NCBI GenBank assembly: GCA_030068075.1
Contig: CM057835.1
Span: 21,353,957-21,417,956 of the forward strand
DNA from: Paguma larvata
Taxonomy: Eukaryota > Chordata > Mammalia > Carnivora > Viverridae
Length of the DNA: 64,000 nt
Direction of reading: 5' to 3'
Shown here: positions 25,765 through 42,506 of the stretch, in pieces
Position numbering within the stretch: position 1 is the stretch's first letter
Layout: every line of letters starts with the position of its first letter
The notes under the pieces: model-generated
Databases searched by the model: none
The model's input: the letters and a program-made list of their open reading frames with translations, nothing else
What the model was told of the DNA's origin: nothing
Position numbers and translations under genes: made by a program

Positions 25765-26175
25765 ATATTTGTCTGTTCCGGCTGCTATTACAAAATATCT
25801 TCACTGACCTGCGTGGTTTAGACAACACAAACTTATTTTTTCACAGTTCCGAAGTCTAGAAGTTTAAGATCAAGGTGGCAGCAGGGTTGATTTCCGGTGA
25901 GACATCTTTGGTTGGCTGGGAGATGGTGCCCTCTCTGTGTCCCTACATGCCCCATATTCTGTGTGTTTGCACGGAGAGAGACAGTGTGTGCTCTGATGCC
26001 TCTTCCTGTTCTTATAAAGATGCCATTCCCATTGGATTAGGGCTCCATTCTAAGGACTCCATTTAACCTTAATCACCTGCTTAATAAAAGGTCTATCTAC
26101 AAATACAGTCACATTGGTGATTAAGGCTTCAATCTATGGATTTAGGAGGGAAGAATTCAGTCCATAATAATGTTC
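25765..26175 (-). repeat. Solo LTR of the MLT1 (ERVL-MaLR) group, reverse
   Basis: The plus strand reads, in order, 'gttccggctgctattacaaaatat', 'cacagttccgaagtctagaagtttaagatcaaggtggcagcagggttg', 'cttataaagatgcc', 'attggattagggctcc', 'caaatacagtcacattgg' and 'ttcagtccataa', which is the reverse complement of an MLT1 LTR of normal length (about 400 bp). There is no internal coding region beside it, only an old non-coding remnant. Confidence 0.85.
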
Positions 26176-26196
26176 TATAAAAGCACAAGAGTCTCT

Positions 26197-26432
26197 GGGG
26201 TGCCTAGGTGGCTCAGTCAGTTAAGCATCCAACTTCGGCTCAGGTCATTATCTCGCAATGCATGAGATCAAGCCCCACATAGGAATCCATGCTGACAGCT
26301 CAGAGACTGGAGCCTGCTTCAAATTCTGTGTCTCCCTCTCTCTCTTCACCTCCCCTGCTCACACTCTCTCTCTTTTTCTCTTTCTCTCTCTCTCCTTCTC
26401 TCTCTCTCAAAACTAAACATTAAAAAAAAAAA
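26197..26432 (+). repeat. CAN SINE (feline type), forward
   Basis: 'tggggtgcctaggtggctcagtcagttaagc' head, typical middle, an expanded (TC)n stretch of about 60 bp and a poly-A end at 26420-26432. Confidence 0.93.
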
Positions 26433-26999
26433 ACATGAATCTTTGTAAAGAGCTTATAAAATACTTTGATAAAAAGTTATAGACCGTATACACAATATAT
26501 GTACAATTATATTCCTTATATTTATGTTTAAAGGTCAGATGAGCCAGAGAACAAAACAAGGGTTTGAGTGGCTAAGATGAACAAGACACGTGTCTGTTTA
26601 TTCTCACAATATAGTTGGAAAGAAAGCATGGACAGCAGGCTGTAGGGACAGAGAGGAAGCTAAAAAAGATAAAATGCTTTACAAATTCGGACACCATTCT
26701 TGTGACACAAGGAATCTCCAGGATTCATGAGAATTATCTAGGGACCAGTTGTTGCTTTGTACACTTTATAGGTGAGGAAAAATGGGTATGGAGAGGGTGC
26801 ATAGGATATTTCAATAATTGTGGCATTTTGTTTTTGTTTTGCTTAATTTTTGCAACTATGATTTAGGCCTCTGCTGAGGGCTGGAAGAGCATCTTATATT
26901 TCTTTATTTCCCACAGCATCGAAAACTGTGCCTCCTGTTCCAGAATCCATCTCTTCCAAATTTCATACTTAAGCAATCATTAAGCCCTATGAAGAAGTA
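26433..26999. other. Unassigned intronic sequence
   Basis: The plus-strand 83-codon frame at 26615-26866 has no recognisable domain, and no repeat is named. Confidence 0.4.
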
Positions 27000-27515
27000 A
27001 TTATCATTCTTTACAAATGAATTAATTGAGGATTAGGGAGTTAAATAACTGGCCACGATGAATAGCTAATAAGGCACAACCCAAAAACCAATTTGCGTCT
27101 TTCCACTGCCTTCGAGATAAAAACCTAACCACATTAGCAAACCATTCGGGATCTATACCACGTTCTCAGGTCACTATCGGACTCCCTGTAGACCCACAAT
27201 CTTCAGTCAAATCGATCCCTTCCTCATCCCCATCCTTGGTTTATCTCCAAACCTTTGCTGGCTTACTTCCTCTGCCCAGAATCTCTCTCCTCATCTTTCC
27301 TCCCAACCCCCAACTTTCTTACTTCATCATTACTGAACTGTTTATTTGGGGCCCCTCACCTTCCTATTTTCCAACTTTTCTTTGGCTTTTGTAGTAATTG
27401 CCTACTTCTTGTCTGTTTAGCTAACTAGTGTTTGAGGCCAGGACTGGTGTAGTATGCATGTTTCTATGCCCAAAGAGTGCCTGGGAGAGCACAAAAGATG
27501 CACCTAACTATTAGG
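27000..27515 (+). repeat. Degraded MIR (27000-27085) and L2-like sequence
   Basis: 'cattctttacaaatgaattaattgaggattagggagttaaataactgg' is a reverse MIR core. Beyond it, 'ctttgctggcttacttcctctgcccagaatctc...gcctacttcttgtctgtttagc' resembles the L2 3' region. Both are strongly diverged. Confidence 0.45.
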
Positions 27516-28324
27516 TGCTGTGTCACTATGGATGCTGTGATACAGTTGTGTATCTGGGCCTACAAGCCGTGCTTGGTTAGCTCACTACATAGCTAGCCAT
27601 CATTTTTATTATTCTTAAGTATTTTCAGAAGAAAGTGAGCTACTGGCTACTGATGGCATTTTCCTGTCCCACTATGTTACAAAATGGTCATTTTTAACAG
27701 AGGTTTTTAACTTCTTCTGTAAATCTTAATCTGTTATCTTCTTAACTCACTTTTAAGATGATTTTTCTAAAACTTTCTGAATAGATTGGTCTCTTATCTA
27801 TTTGCAGAATCAGTACATATGTAATGGTTGAGATAACCATGTGCATTTGAAAGAATATGGGAATGGATTTTGAAGAGGAATTTTCTTAGAAATAGGAAAT
27901 ATAGGTGCATTATATATGCATAATGTATGCCCATATAAGCATATACACATGTATACACATGGACACATGTAAATGTATGTATATATACTATATACATTAA
28001 AATATAATTTAGTATGCTTAATGCAGTGCCATTGGCATTAAAGAACATATCTGTGTGACATTCTCCTCAAGAGCACATGGAATATTCTCCACATAATGGG
28101 TCACAAATAAGGCCTCAATAAATACAAAAGGATCAAGGTCATGCCTTGCATATTTTCAGAACACAACACTATGAAACTCGAAATCAACCACAGGAAAAAA
28201 TTTGGAAAGACCATGAATACTTGGAGACTAAAGAATGAATGGGTTAACTAAGGAATTAAAGAGGAAATTAAAAAGTACATGGAAGCCAGTGAAAATGAAA
28301 ACATGACAGCCCAAAACCTCCAAT

Positions 28325-30320
28325 GTGGCAAAAGTGGTCATTAGCGGGAAGTATATAGCAATCCAGGCCTTCCTAAAGAAGGAAGAAAAGTCTCAAATAC
28401 ACAACCTAAACTTACACCTCAAAGAACTGGAAAAAGAACAGCAAAAAAAGCCAAATAAAACAAAACAAAACAAAACAAAACAAAAAAACAGCAAAAGAAG
28501 GGAAATAATAATGATTAGAGCCAAATCAATGATATCAAAATAAAATAAAAAAAATAATAAAACACAGTAGAACAGATCAATGAAACCAGGAGTTGGTTCT
28601 TTGAATGAATGAACAAAACTGATAAACCCCTAGCCAATTTGATCAAAAATAAAAAGGAAAGGACCCAAATAAATAAAATTATGAAGGAAAGAGGGGAGAT
28701 CACAACCACCACAGAAATACAAACAGTAATCAGAGAATATTATGAGCAATTATATGCCAACAAATTGGGCAATCTGGAAGAAATGGACAAATTCCTAGAA
28801 ACATATAAACTACCAAAACTGAAACAGGAAGAAATAGAAAATTTTAACAGACCCATAACCAGTAAATAAATAGAAGCAATCAAAAATCTCTTAACAAACA
28901 AGAGTTCAGGGCCTAATGGCTTTCCAGGGGAATGCTACCAAACAATTAAAGAACAGTTAACACCTATTTGTTTGAAGCTGTTCCAAAAAATAGAAATGGA
29001 AGGAAAACTTCCAAACTCGTTCTACCATGCCAGTATTACCTAGATTCTAAAACCAACAAAGACCCCACTAAAAAGGAGAACTACAGACCAATTACTCTGA
29101 TGAACATGGATGCAAAAATTCTCAACAGGATACTTGCTAACTGGATCCAACAATACATTAAAAGAATTATTCACCACGATTAAGTGGATTTATTCCTCGG
29201 ATATAAGCCTGGTTCAATATCTGAAAATCAATCAATGTGATACATCACATTAATAAAAGAAAGGATAAGAACCACACGATCCTATTAATAGATGTAGAAA
29301 AAGCATTTGACAAAACACAGCCTCATTTCTTGAAAAAAAAACTATCAAGAAAATAGTGATAGAAGGATCATACTTCAAGATCATAAAGGCCAGATACTAA
29401 AGACCCACAACTAATATCATCCTCAATGGGGAAAAACTGAGAGCTTTCGCCCTAAGGTCAGGAACACAACAGGGATGGCCAACCTCACCACTATTAATCA
29501 GCATAGTATTGGAAGTCCTAGCCTCAGCAATCAGTCAACACAAAGAAATAAAAGGAATCCAAATCAGCAAGGAGGAAAATCAAACTTTTCCTCTTCACAG
29601 ATGACATGATAATCTATGTGGAAAATCTAAAAGTCTCCACCAAAAAACTGCTAGAGGTAATCCATGAATTCAACAGTGTCACATGATATAACATCAATGT
29701 ACATAAATCAGTTGTATTTCTATACACAAATAATGAAGCAACAGAAAGAGAAATCAAGGAATCGATCCCATTTACAGTTGCGCCAAAAACCATAAGTACC
29801 TAGGAACAAACCTATCCAAAGAGGTGAAAAATATATACACTGAAAAGTACAGTAGTCTTATAACAGAAATTGAAGAAGACACACAAAATAAAATGGAAAA
29901 ACATTCCGTGTTCATGGATTGGAAGAATAAATATTGTTAAAAATGCATAAGAATGCAAAGCAATCTACATGTTCAATGCAATCCCTATCAAAATAATACC
30001 AGGATTCTTCACAGAGCTGTAACGAACAATCCTAAAATTTGTATGGAACCAGAAAAGACCCTGAATAGCCAAAGCAATCCTGAAAAAGAAAACCAAAACT
30101 GGAGGCATCCGGACTTTAAGCTGTATTACAAAGCTGTGATCATCAAGACAGTATGGTGCTGGCACAAAAAGAGATACTCAGATCAATGGAACAGAACAGA
30201 GAACTCAGAAATGGACCCACAAATATATGGCCAACTAATCTTTGACAAAGCAGCAAAGAATACCCAATGGAAAAATGACAGTCTCTTCAGCAAATGGTGT
30301 TCAGAAAAGTAGACAATGAC
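28325..30320 (+). pseudogene. LINE-1 ORF2 remnant (reverse transcriptase region), inactivated
   Basis: ORF2 makes the protein that nicks DNA and reverse-transcribes L1 RNA. Recognisable pieces, in changing frames, are AIQAFLKKEEKSQIHNLNLH (28325 on), [20 protein letters not shown] (28609 on), the RT fingers segment [17 protein letters not shown] (29070-29125), an F-T-D-D catalytic motif in [10 protein letters not shown] at 29591-29620 in place of the usual F-A-D-D, and the later [22 protein letters not shown] and FDKAAKN (29953-30312). Several stops and frameshifts (for example after 28869, 29183 and 29338) break it, and the N-terminal endonuclease is absent, so no functional protein can be made. 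Confidence 0.92.
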
Positions 30321-30345
30321 GAGCAGAAGAATGACAATGGACTTC

Positions 30346-30548
30346 TTCTTACACTAAAAGTTAAAAATAGAACTACCTTATGGCCTAGCAATTGCACTAC
30401 TAGGTATTTATCCAAGGGATACAGGTGTGCTGTTTCGAAGGGGCACATGCACCCCAATGTTTATAGCAGCACTATTAACAATAGCCAAAGTATGGAAAGA
30501 CCCCAAATATCCATTGATGGATGAATGGATAAAGAGGATGTGGTGTAT

Positions 30549-30582
<34 letters not shown>

Positions 30583-30960
30583 GTTACTCACCGATCAAAA
30601 ACAATGAAATCTTCCCATTTGTAACTATGTGGATGGAACTAGAGGGTATTATGCTAAGCAAAATTAGTCAGAGAAAGACAAATACCATATGACTTCACTC
30701 ATATGAAGAATTTAAGACACAAAATAGATGAACATAAAGGAAAGGAAGCAAAAATAATATAAAAACAGGGAGGGGGATAAAACATAAGAGACTCTTAAAT
30801 ATAGAGAACAAATAGAGGGTTACTGGTGGGGTGGGGGGAGAGGGGACGGGCCAAAAGGGCAAGGGGCATTAAGGAATCTACTCCTGAAATCATTGTTGCA
30901 CTATACGCTAACTAACTTGGATATAAATTAAAAAAATAAATTAGAAAAGAAAAGAAAACA
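30346..30960 (+). repeat. Second LINE-1 3' end nested inside the larger L1
   Basis: This is a short 3' segment from 'taaaagttaaaaatagaactacc' to 'ggatataaattaaaaaaataaattag' plus an A-rich tail. The same 3' region occurs again at 32045-32640, so two copies are present. It sits where the larger L1 lacks sequence between 'cttcttacac' and 'actcaaaatggatg', as expected for a 5'-truncated insertion there. It carries a (CA)n(TA)n run at 30549-30581. Confidence 0.75.
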
Positions 30961-31000
30961 AAGTTACAGACCAATATCTCTTAAAAATAATAAATAAATA

Positions 31001-31216
31001 GGGGCGCCTGGGTGGCTCAGTTGGTTGTGCGGCCGACTTCGGCTCAGGTCACGATCTCAAGGTCTGTGAGTTCGAGCCCCGCGTTGGGCTCTGTGCTGAC
31101 GGCTCGGAGCCTGGAGCCTGCTTCGGATTCTGTGTCTCCCTCTCTCTCTGCCCTTCCCCTATTCACGCTGTGCCTCTATGTCTCTCAAAAATAAATAAAC
31201 ATTAAAAAAATTTAAA
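31001..31216 (+). repeat. CAN SINE (feline type), forward, young, nested in L1
   Basis: It is close to consensus, with the CpG-rich head 'ggggcgcctgggtggctcag' and 'ttcgagccccgcgttgggctctgtgctgacgg'. An exact 18-bp target-site duplication, AAAAATAATAAATAAATA, lies at 30983-31000 and 31217-31234. Confidence 0.96.
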
Positions 31217-31345
31217 AAAAATAATAAATAAATAAATAAACTCAAAATGGATGAAAGACCTAAGCCACCAAAATACTGGAGGAGAAAACAGGCAACAAAC
31301 TCTTTGATCTTGGCTGTAACAACTTCTCACTTAACATGTGTCTGG

Positions 31346-31542
31346 AGGTGGGAGACCTGAGTGGCTCAGTTGGGTAAGTCATGATCTCATAGTTCGTGGG
31401 TTTGAGCCCCATGTCATGCTCTGTGCTGACAGTTCAGAGCCTGAAGACTTCTCTGGATTCTGGGTCTCCCTCTCTCTATCTCTGCCCCTCCTGTGTTCAT
31501 GCACCATGCTGCTCTCTCAAAAATAAAAACATTAAAAAAAAC
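31346..31542 (+). repeat. CAN SINE (feline type), forward, nested in L1
   Basis: The copy splits L1 ORF2. The target duplication is TAACATGTGTCTGG at 31332-31345 and TAACATGTCTCTGG at 31543-31556 (one difference). The left part of the body is slightly shortened. Confidence 0.94.
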
Positions 31543-32716
31543 TAACATGTCTCTGGGTGCAAGGGAAACAAAAGCAAAATGAACTATTGGGATTTCATCA
31601 AGATAAAAAGCTTCTGCATGGTGAAGGAAACACTCCGCAAAACTAAAAGGCAAACTAGGGAATGGGAGAAGATATTTGCTAATGACATGTCAGATAAAGA
31701 GTTAGTATCCAAAATCTATAAAGAACTTATCAAACTCGACAGGGAAAAAAACAAATAATCCATTGAAGAAAAGGTCAGAAGACATGAACAAACACTTTTC
31801 CAAAGAAGACATCCAGATAGCTAACACACATGAAAAGATCCTCAACATCACTAATCATCAGGGAAATACAAATCAAAATCACAATGAGATACCACCTCAC
31901 ATCCTGTCAGAATGGCAAAAATTAACAACTTAAATAACAACAGATGTTGGCAAGGATGTGGAGAAAGAGGAACCCTCTTGCGCTGTCCGTGGGAATCCAA
32001 ACTGGGGCAGCCACTCTGGGAAACAGTATGGAGGTTCCTCAAAAAATTAAAAATAGAACCATCTCACTACCTAGCAGTTGCACTACTAGGTATTTATCCA
32101 AAGAATATAGGAGTGTTGATTCGAAGGTGCACATGCATCCAATGTTTATAACAGCACTATTGACAATAGCCAAAGTATAGAAAGAGTCCAAATGTCCATC
32201 CACTGATTAATGGATAAAGATGTTGTACATATAGACAATGTAATATTAGTCAGTGATCAAAGAGAGTGAAATCTTGCCATTTGCAACAATGTGGATGGAA
32301 CTAGAGTGTATTATGCTAAGTGCAATAAGTCAGGCAAATAAGACAAATATTGTATGATTTCACTCATATGTGGAATTTAAGAAACAAAACAGATAAACAT
32401 AAGGGAAATGATGCAAAAATAATATAAAAACAGAGAAGCAGACAAACCATAAGGGACTCACTACAGAGAACAAACTGAGGGCTGCTGGTGTGGGTGGGGT
32501 GGGGGGAAGGGGTAAATGGGCAAGGGACATAAGGGATGAGCACTGGATGTTGTATGTAAGCGATGAATCACCAAATTCTATTCCTGAAATCATTATTACA
32601 ACATATGTTAACTAACTTGGATTTAAATCTTATAAAACACAAAAATAAGAAATTAGACAAAAAGAAAAAAAATAAATAAATGGCATAAAGTTAGAAATTG
32701 TAAAGGTCAGGGGCCA

Positions 32717-32922
32717 GGAGCCCCTGGGTGGCTCAGTTGGTTAAGCATCTGACTTCAGGTCATGATCTCACAGTTTGTGAGTTCGAGCCCCACATTGGTC
32801 TTGTGCTGACAACTCAGATTCTGGAGCCTGCTTTGGATTCTGTGTCTCTCTCTGTCTCTCTGCCCCCACGTGCTCACAGTCTGTCTCTCTCTCAAAAATA
32901 AATAAACATTAAAAAAATAGAA
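32717..32922 (+). repeat. CAN SINE (feline type), forward, at the 3' end of the L1 insertion
   Basis: From 'ggagcccctgggtggctcagttggttaagc' to 'aaataaataaacattaaaaaaatagaaa'. Its A-tail directly abuts the right 19-bp repeat of the L1 insertion, and it has no target-site duplication of its own that I can find. It may have been copied together with the L1 (see findings). Confidence 0.94.
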
Positions 32923-33085
32923 AAAGAACATATCTGTGTGATCTCAGCATGCTCTAGGTCAGTAGAGAACATTCTGAACACATTGCTAGAGGGCAAACAC
33001 ATGGGTCTCTGTCCTGAAAAGGAGAAGTCTTCCTGCCCGGAAGGACTTCTATTCAGAGTTGTTTTCTTGGGAGAAGAATAAAGTG

Positions 33086-33144
33086 AAGTAACACTTGAAG
33101 TGTTACTTGAATAACTTGAATAACACATGAAGTGATATGTGTTA
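33086..33144. repeat. Two adjacent short palindromes
   Basis: AAGTAACACTT at 33086-33096 and AAGTGTTACTT at 33098-33108 form a perfect 11-bp inverted repeat with a one-base spacer. TAACACAT at 33121-33128 and ATGTGTTA at 33137-33144 form a second inverted repeat with an 8-base loop. Confidence 0.85.
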
Positions 33145-33149
33145 CGAGG

Positions 33150-33248
33150 GCAGCCCAGAGCCCTATGTGGGGCTCAAACCCACGTACCGTGAGATCATGT
33201 CCTGAGCTGAAGTCTGACACTTAACTGACTTAGTCACCCAGGTGTCCC
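33150..33248 (-). repeat. CAN SINE (feline type), reverse, truncated
   Basis: Only the tRNA-derived head and middle remain: 'cagagccctatgtggggctcaaacccacgtaccgtgagatcatg...gtcacccaggtgtccc'. The (TC)n part and A-tail are missing. Confidence 0.9.
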
Positions 33249-33854
33249 TATTATAGAACTTTCAATATCCATTTTATAGTGTAAATTCTTTAAATATATT
33301 TAATGTTTATGAACTCTGAGACTCTTGAGGAGGGCCACAGAGTTTCTCTTGTTGTGTACAAGATGGTATCATACTTACAAAGTCTTAGTTCATGCAGGTT
33401 CATATTCAAAGCCAGTCTAAGTGCAAGAAAGAACCATGATTTGAAAGGCAAAACAAAAGCCTGATAAAATGCATTTTTAAACCTTATAAGCACAAGGTTG
33501 GATTTCTTGCGGGATTTTATCTCATGAATAATTTACATTATGGTTAAATTCTTAACACTGATGAAAACTATTTGGATAACACTGATAATGAAGTTCATTT
33601 CTTCTCATCTTTTACTTAAGAAAAGAAAGGAATAAATTACATTTTCCATATGAACTCAGTCCTGCAGGATGAACTTAACTTTATATCGGAATAGGCAATG
33701 ACTATATCAAAGGTTTTATTATATCAACATTTATTGTAAAGCCTGGGTAGGTGAGTTAAACAGTATTATGATCATCTCCTGAATTAAGACATGCTTTCTA
33801 TAATAGTTATAGATCGTACTAGGCCTCTGGGAGATCTTTAAAATTTATACCCTC
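33249..33854. other. Unassigned intronic sequence
   Basis: No repeat or exon recognised. Confidence 0.45.
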
Positions 33855-34044
33855 GGGCATCTGGGTGGCTCATCGGTTAAGCATCTGACTCTTGATTTCA
33901 GCTCGGGTCATGATCTTATAGCTCATGACATTGAGCCCTGCATTACGCTCTGAGCTGACAGTGTGGAGTCTGCTTGGGATTCTATCTCTCCCTCTCTCTC
34001 TGCCCTTCACCATTCATGTTCTCTCTCAGAATAAATAAACACTT
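33855..34044 (+). repeat. CAN SINE (feline type), forward
   Basis: 'tcgggcatctgggtggctcatcggttaagc' through '..aataaataaacactt'. Target-site duplication AAAATTTATACCC at 33840-33852 and AAAATGTATGCCC at 34045-34057. Confidence 0.93.
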
Positions 34045-34691
34045 AAAATGTATGCCCAGTTACCAAGAAAATTAAAAAATAATTCTCAAGACATAAATAT
34101 AACTGTAGTTTTTTAAATGAATAATACTTCTAATTTATGCATGCAACATGTAATCTATAATAAGATTTTTGGAGCTAGGGTGATTCATTTAGAATAAAAA
34201 TGTGAGTCTAACAGCAAGAAAGCCAGCATCCATAAACGAAATATGTGATACCCTATACAAAATGTAAAATAAAAGCAAAAAACAGAAACAACAAAGTATG
34301 TACATGTAGAGCCTACGCAGCACAGTTACTATTCTTCCTATACAGAGAGTTCTTGCAAATCAACAAAATGAAGATGAATATTTTAATAAACATAAGAAGG
34401 TCAAAAAGATGGATAGTTAACTCACAAAATATAAAGTGCAAATGTCCAGTAAAAGTACAAAAAAGAAATCTAAATTTAAGAAGGATGGAAATTAAAACAA
34501 AAAGACTCCATTTTATAAAGTTTTCAGGCAAATAATTGGGCATGGAGAGAAATGTATTCTTTCCGAGACAAGCAATTCTTGCACTGCTGGTGTGAGTATA
34601 AACATTTCTGCGATAATTTTCCTAAGGATATAAGAAAATAAATGACAAAGATACAGAAGAATAATCATCACAGTGTGTGCGTGTGTGTGTT

Positions 34692-34907
34692 TATTTTTTT
34701 TAATTTTTTTTATGTTTATTTATTTTTGAGAGAAAGAGAGAGTGTGAGTAGGGGAGGGACAGAGAGAGGGAGATACAGAATCTGAAGCAGACTCCAGGCT
34801 CTGAGCTGTCAGCACAGAGCCCGACGCAGGGATAGAACCCACAGACCGTAAGATTATGACCTGAGCCGAAGTCGGACGCTCAACCGACTGAGCCACCCAG
34901 GCGCCCC
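34692..34907 (-). repeat. CAN SINE (feline type), reverse
   Basis: A full-length reverse copy with the head '...gagccacccaggcgcccc' near 34890-34907. It is inserted into a GT-rich site: 'gtgtgtgtgttta' occurs on the left (34680-34693) and 'agtgtgtgtgttta' on the right (34910-34923). Confidence 0.95.
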
Positions 34908-34923
34908 AGAGTGTGTGTGTTTA

Positions 34924-40085
<5,162 letters not shown>

Positions 40086-40089
40086 GTTT

Positions 40090-41690
40090 ATTTTTTAATT
40101 TTAATTTACTAAAAAAATGGGATAGTAGGGAGTTTCCATATACTTATTTCCCACCCCTGATATTGTTTCCCCTATACTTAACAACTTGCATTAAGTGATA
40201 TTGATATATTATTCTAAACTAAAGTCAATAACATACATCAGGTTGACTCTTTGTGTTGTATAGTTGTATGGGTTTGACCAATGCACAATGTCAGTATTCA
40301 CCATTACAGTATCATATAGTTTCACCACCCTAAAAAAATCCCCTAATCTTCATCTATTCATTCTTCTCCCACCACCCCTATTTGAAATCCCAGGAAATCA
40401 CTGGATTTTCTGCTATTTCTATAGTTGTACCTTCCCCAGAATAGTTAGAACTCTACAGTATATAGACTTCTCATATTGATTTCTTTTACTTAGTAATATG
40501 CACTGAAGGTTTCTCTATGTCTTTGGGGTGTTCAATAGTCATTTACTCTTCTTGCTGCATAATATTCCATTACATGGATATACCACAGTTTTCTTTTTTA
40601 TCCATTCATCTGTTGAAAGACAATTTGAACAAATCTGCCATAAATGTCCATGTGTAGATTTTCGTCTGGTCATAACTTTTCAACTCAGTTGGGTAAGTGG
40701 CTTGAAGAGAGATTGTTATAGTGTACAGTAAAACTATGTTTATCTTTGTAAGAAACTCCCAAATTGCCTTCCAAAGTGGCTCTGCAGTTTTGCATTCCCA
40801 CTAGCAATGAACGAGAGTTCCTACTGCTCCTCATCCTCATAAGCATTTGGTATGGCCATTTTTTTTTCGGATTTAGCCATTTAAATAGGTGTCTAATACT
40901 ATAATTGTTCCAACTTCCAATCCCCCAGTGATAAATAATGTTGAGCATACTGTATATGCTTGGTTTCCATCTTTTAGTTCCTCTTCAGTAAGGTGTCTAT
41001 TGGCCTATTTTTTAAATTGGTTTGTTTGTTTTCTTATCATTGAGTTTCCACTGCTTGTATATTTTGGACACAAGTCATTTTATCGGATGTGTATTTTGCA
41101 TATATTTTCTGTCTGTGGCTTGTTTTTACTTTCTCTTAACATTGTATTTTGCAGAACAAAAATTATTAATATTATGACATCAATTTCTTCTTTCATGGAT
41201 CATTTCATAGGTCTAAAAATTCATTTTTGAACCTAAGTTCGCCTAGATTTTCTCCTATGTTGTCTCCTAGAAGTTTTTATAGTTTTGCGTTTTACATGTA
41301 GGTCTGTGATTCATTTTAATATTTTTGCAAAATGGTCTAATGTCCATGCCTAGAAATTTTTTTTTACTGTCCTTTTTTTTTTTTTTTTTTGCTTGTAAAT
41401 GTCCAATTGTTCCAGCATGTTTTGTTGAAAGACTATCCTTTCTGTTGGCTTGATTTTGTTCCTTTGTGAAAGATCAGTTGACTTTGTTTATGTGGGTACT
41501 CTATTTTGTTCTATTGATCTATTTGCCTATTATTTTGCCAATATCACACCATCTTGACTATTGTAGCTTTATAATGAGTCTTAATGTCAAACAGTGTGCA
41601 TCCTCAGGCTTTCTTCTTCAGTATTGTTATCACTATTCTAGGTCTCCTGTCTTTCCATAAAAAGTGTTTGTGACCTGATGATAGGTATAA
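40090..41690 (-). repeat. Old LINE-1 (L1M class), reverse, same sense as DCC
   Basis: Plus-strand landmarks are reverse-complement L1 3' UTR and ORF2-end phrases: 'atggatataccacagttttc', 'ctctgcagttttgcattcccactagcaatgaacgagagttcc', 'catttaaataggtgtc', 'tggcctattttttaaattgg' and 'gatctatttgcctattattttgccaatatcac'. T runs lie at 41357-41365 and 41373-41390. No open frame is longer than 113 codons. Confidence 0.8.
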
Positions 41691-41726
41691 AAATGTCAGC
41701 TACTGACTGATAAATTTGGTTTTATT

Positions 41727-41920
41727 TCTTCATTCCTATTTTTGAGAGAGACAGAGACTGCATGAGTGGAGGAGGGGCAGAGAGAGATGGAGACACAGAA
41801 TCTGAAGCAGGCTCCAGGCTCTGAGCTGTCAGCACGATGCGGGGCCCAAACCCACGAGCAGCAATAGTATGACCTGAGCCAAAGTTGGACCCTTAACCGA
41901 CTGAGCCACCCAGGCACCCC
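41727..41920 (-). repeat. CAN SINE (feline type), reverse
   Basis: Reverse copy with '..agagactgcatgagtggaggaggggcagagagaga' and head '..ccgactgagccacccaggcacccc'. Confidence 0.93.
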
Positions 41921-41989
41921 AGCAAATAGAAATTTTTTAATAGTAAATAGCTCCTATGTTTTGCAACATTGTGATTAATTAAATATGAT

Positions 41990-42425
41990 CACGAATTTTT
42001 TAGTTCCTTCAACCCAGAATGAAGCCTCTAGTTCCCTATAATTTAATTCTGGCCTAGCCCTGTGTTGTACTTTGATCAATAGATAATAATGGGGGTCATA
42101 CTATATGAACTCTGGAGCTAAGATCTCAAGAGGTATTACAGTTTCCCTATGACTTTTTCTGAGACTAGCATCTTAGTCTAGCCACCTAAAGAAGGCACAT
42201 GGCAGATAGCTGAGTTGAGTCCCCTAAGTCAAAAACAAGCACCAACTGACACACATTTAAGTCAGGCCAACTTGAAGCTTCCACTTCTGCCAAATGTACA
42301 CAAGGGAGCCAAAGTGAAACCAGCAGAGGAACTGCTGAGATATACCACAGGATTATATGAGAAAAGAAATCGTTTGAAGTCACAAAATTTTAGACTGGCT
42401 TGTTATGTGGCGATAGGTATTTGCC
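41990..42425 (+). repeat. Probable old LTR of the MaLR/MLT1 group
   Basis: It shares its closing phrase with 11.42-11.89 kb ('tttgaagtcacaaaattttagactggcttgttatgtggcgatagg' beside the MLT1-type 'ttttaagtcactaagttttggggtggtttgttatgcagcaatag'). The earlier part is only weakly similar. It is non-coding. Confidence 0.45.
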
Positions 42426-42506
42426 TTATTTTTCTTCTCTAAAATGTGATTTCTTTTTAAAGAGGAGTGTCAAGAACGTAGATTTAGGTTTTAAATTAGG
42501 GAGGAT

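Larger units (their letters stand above)
28059..32680 (+). mobile_element. LINE-1, 5'-truncated, carnivore type, antisense to DCC, with nested insertions
   Basis: The element starts within ORF2 just past the endonuclease domain ('cattctcctcaagagcacatgg') and runs through the reverse transcriptase region to the L1 3' end. It is bounded by a perfect 19-bp direct repeat, AAAGAACATATCTGTGTGA, at 28040-28058 and 32923-32941, so it is one insertion by target-primed reverse transcription. Main L1 sequence occupies 28059-about 30345 and about 31241-32680. It is interrupted by another L1 3' end (30346-30960) and two SINEs (31001-31216 and 31346-31542). 3'-end landmarks include 'aacttggatttaaat' before an A-rich tail at about 32629-32680. 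An SINE-bearing segment (32681-32922) sits between the L1 tail and the right repeat. It is not autonomous. Confidence 0.93.

Noticed and set aside
25765..26175. Possible endogenous retrovirus with genes
   Set aside because: Only a solo MLT1-type LTR is present; there is no internal coding sequence.
28609..29183. Possible reverse-transcriptase gene
   Set aside because: It is L1 ORF2 broken by stops and frameshifts inside a truncated element, not a host or viral gene.
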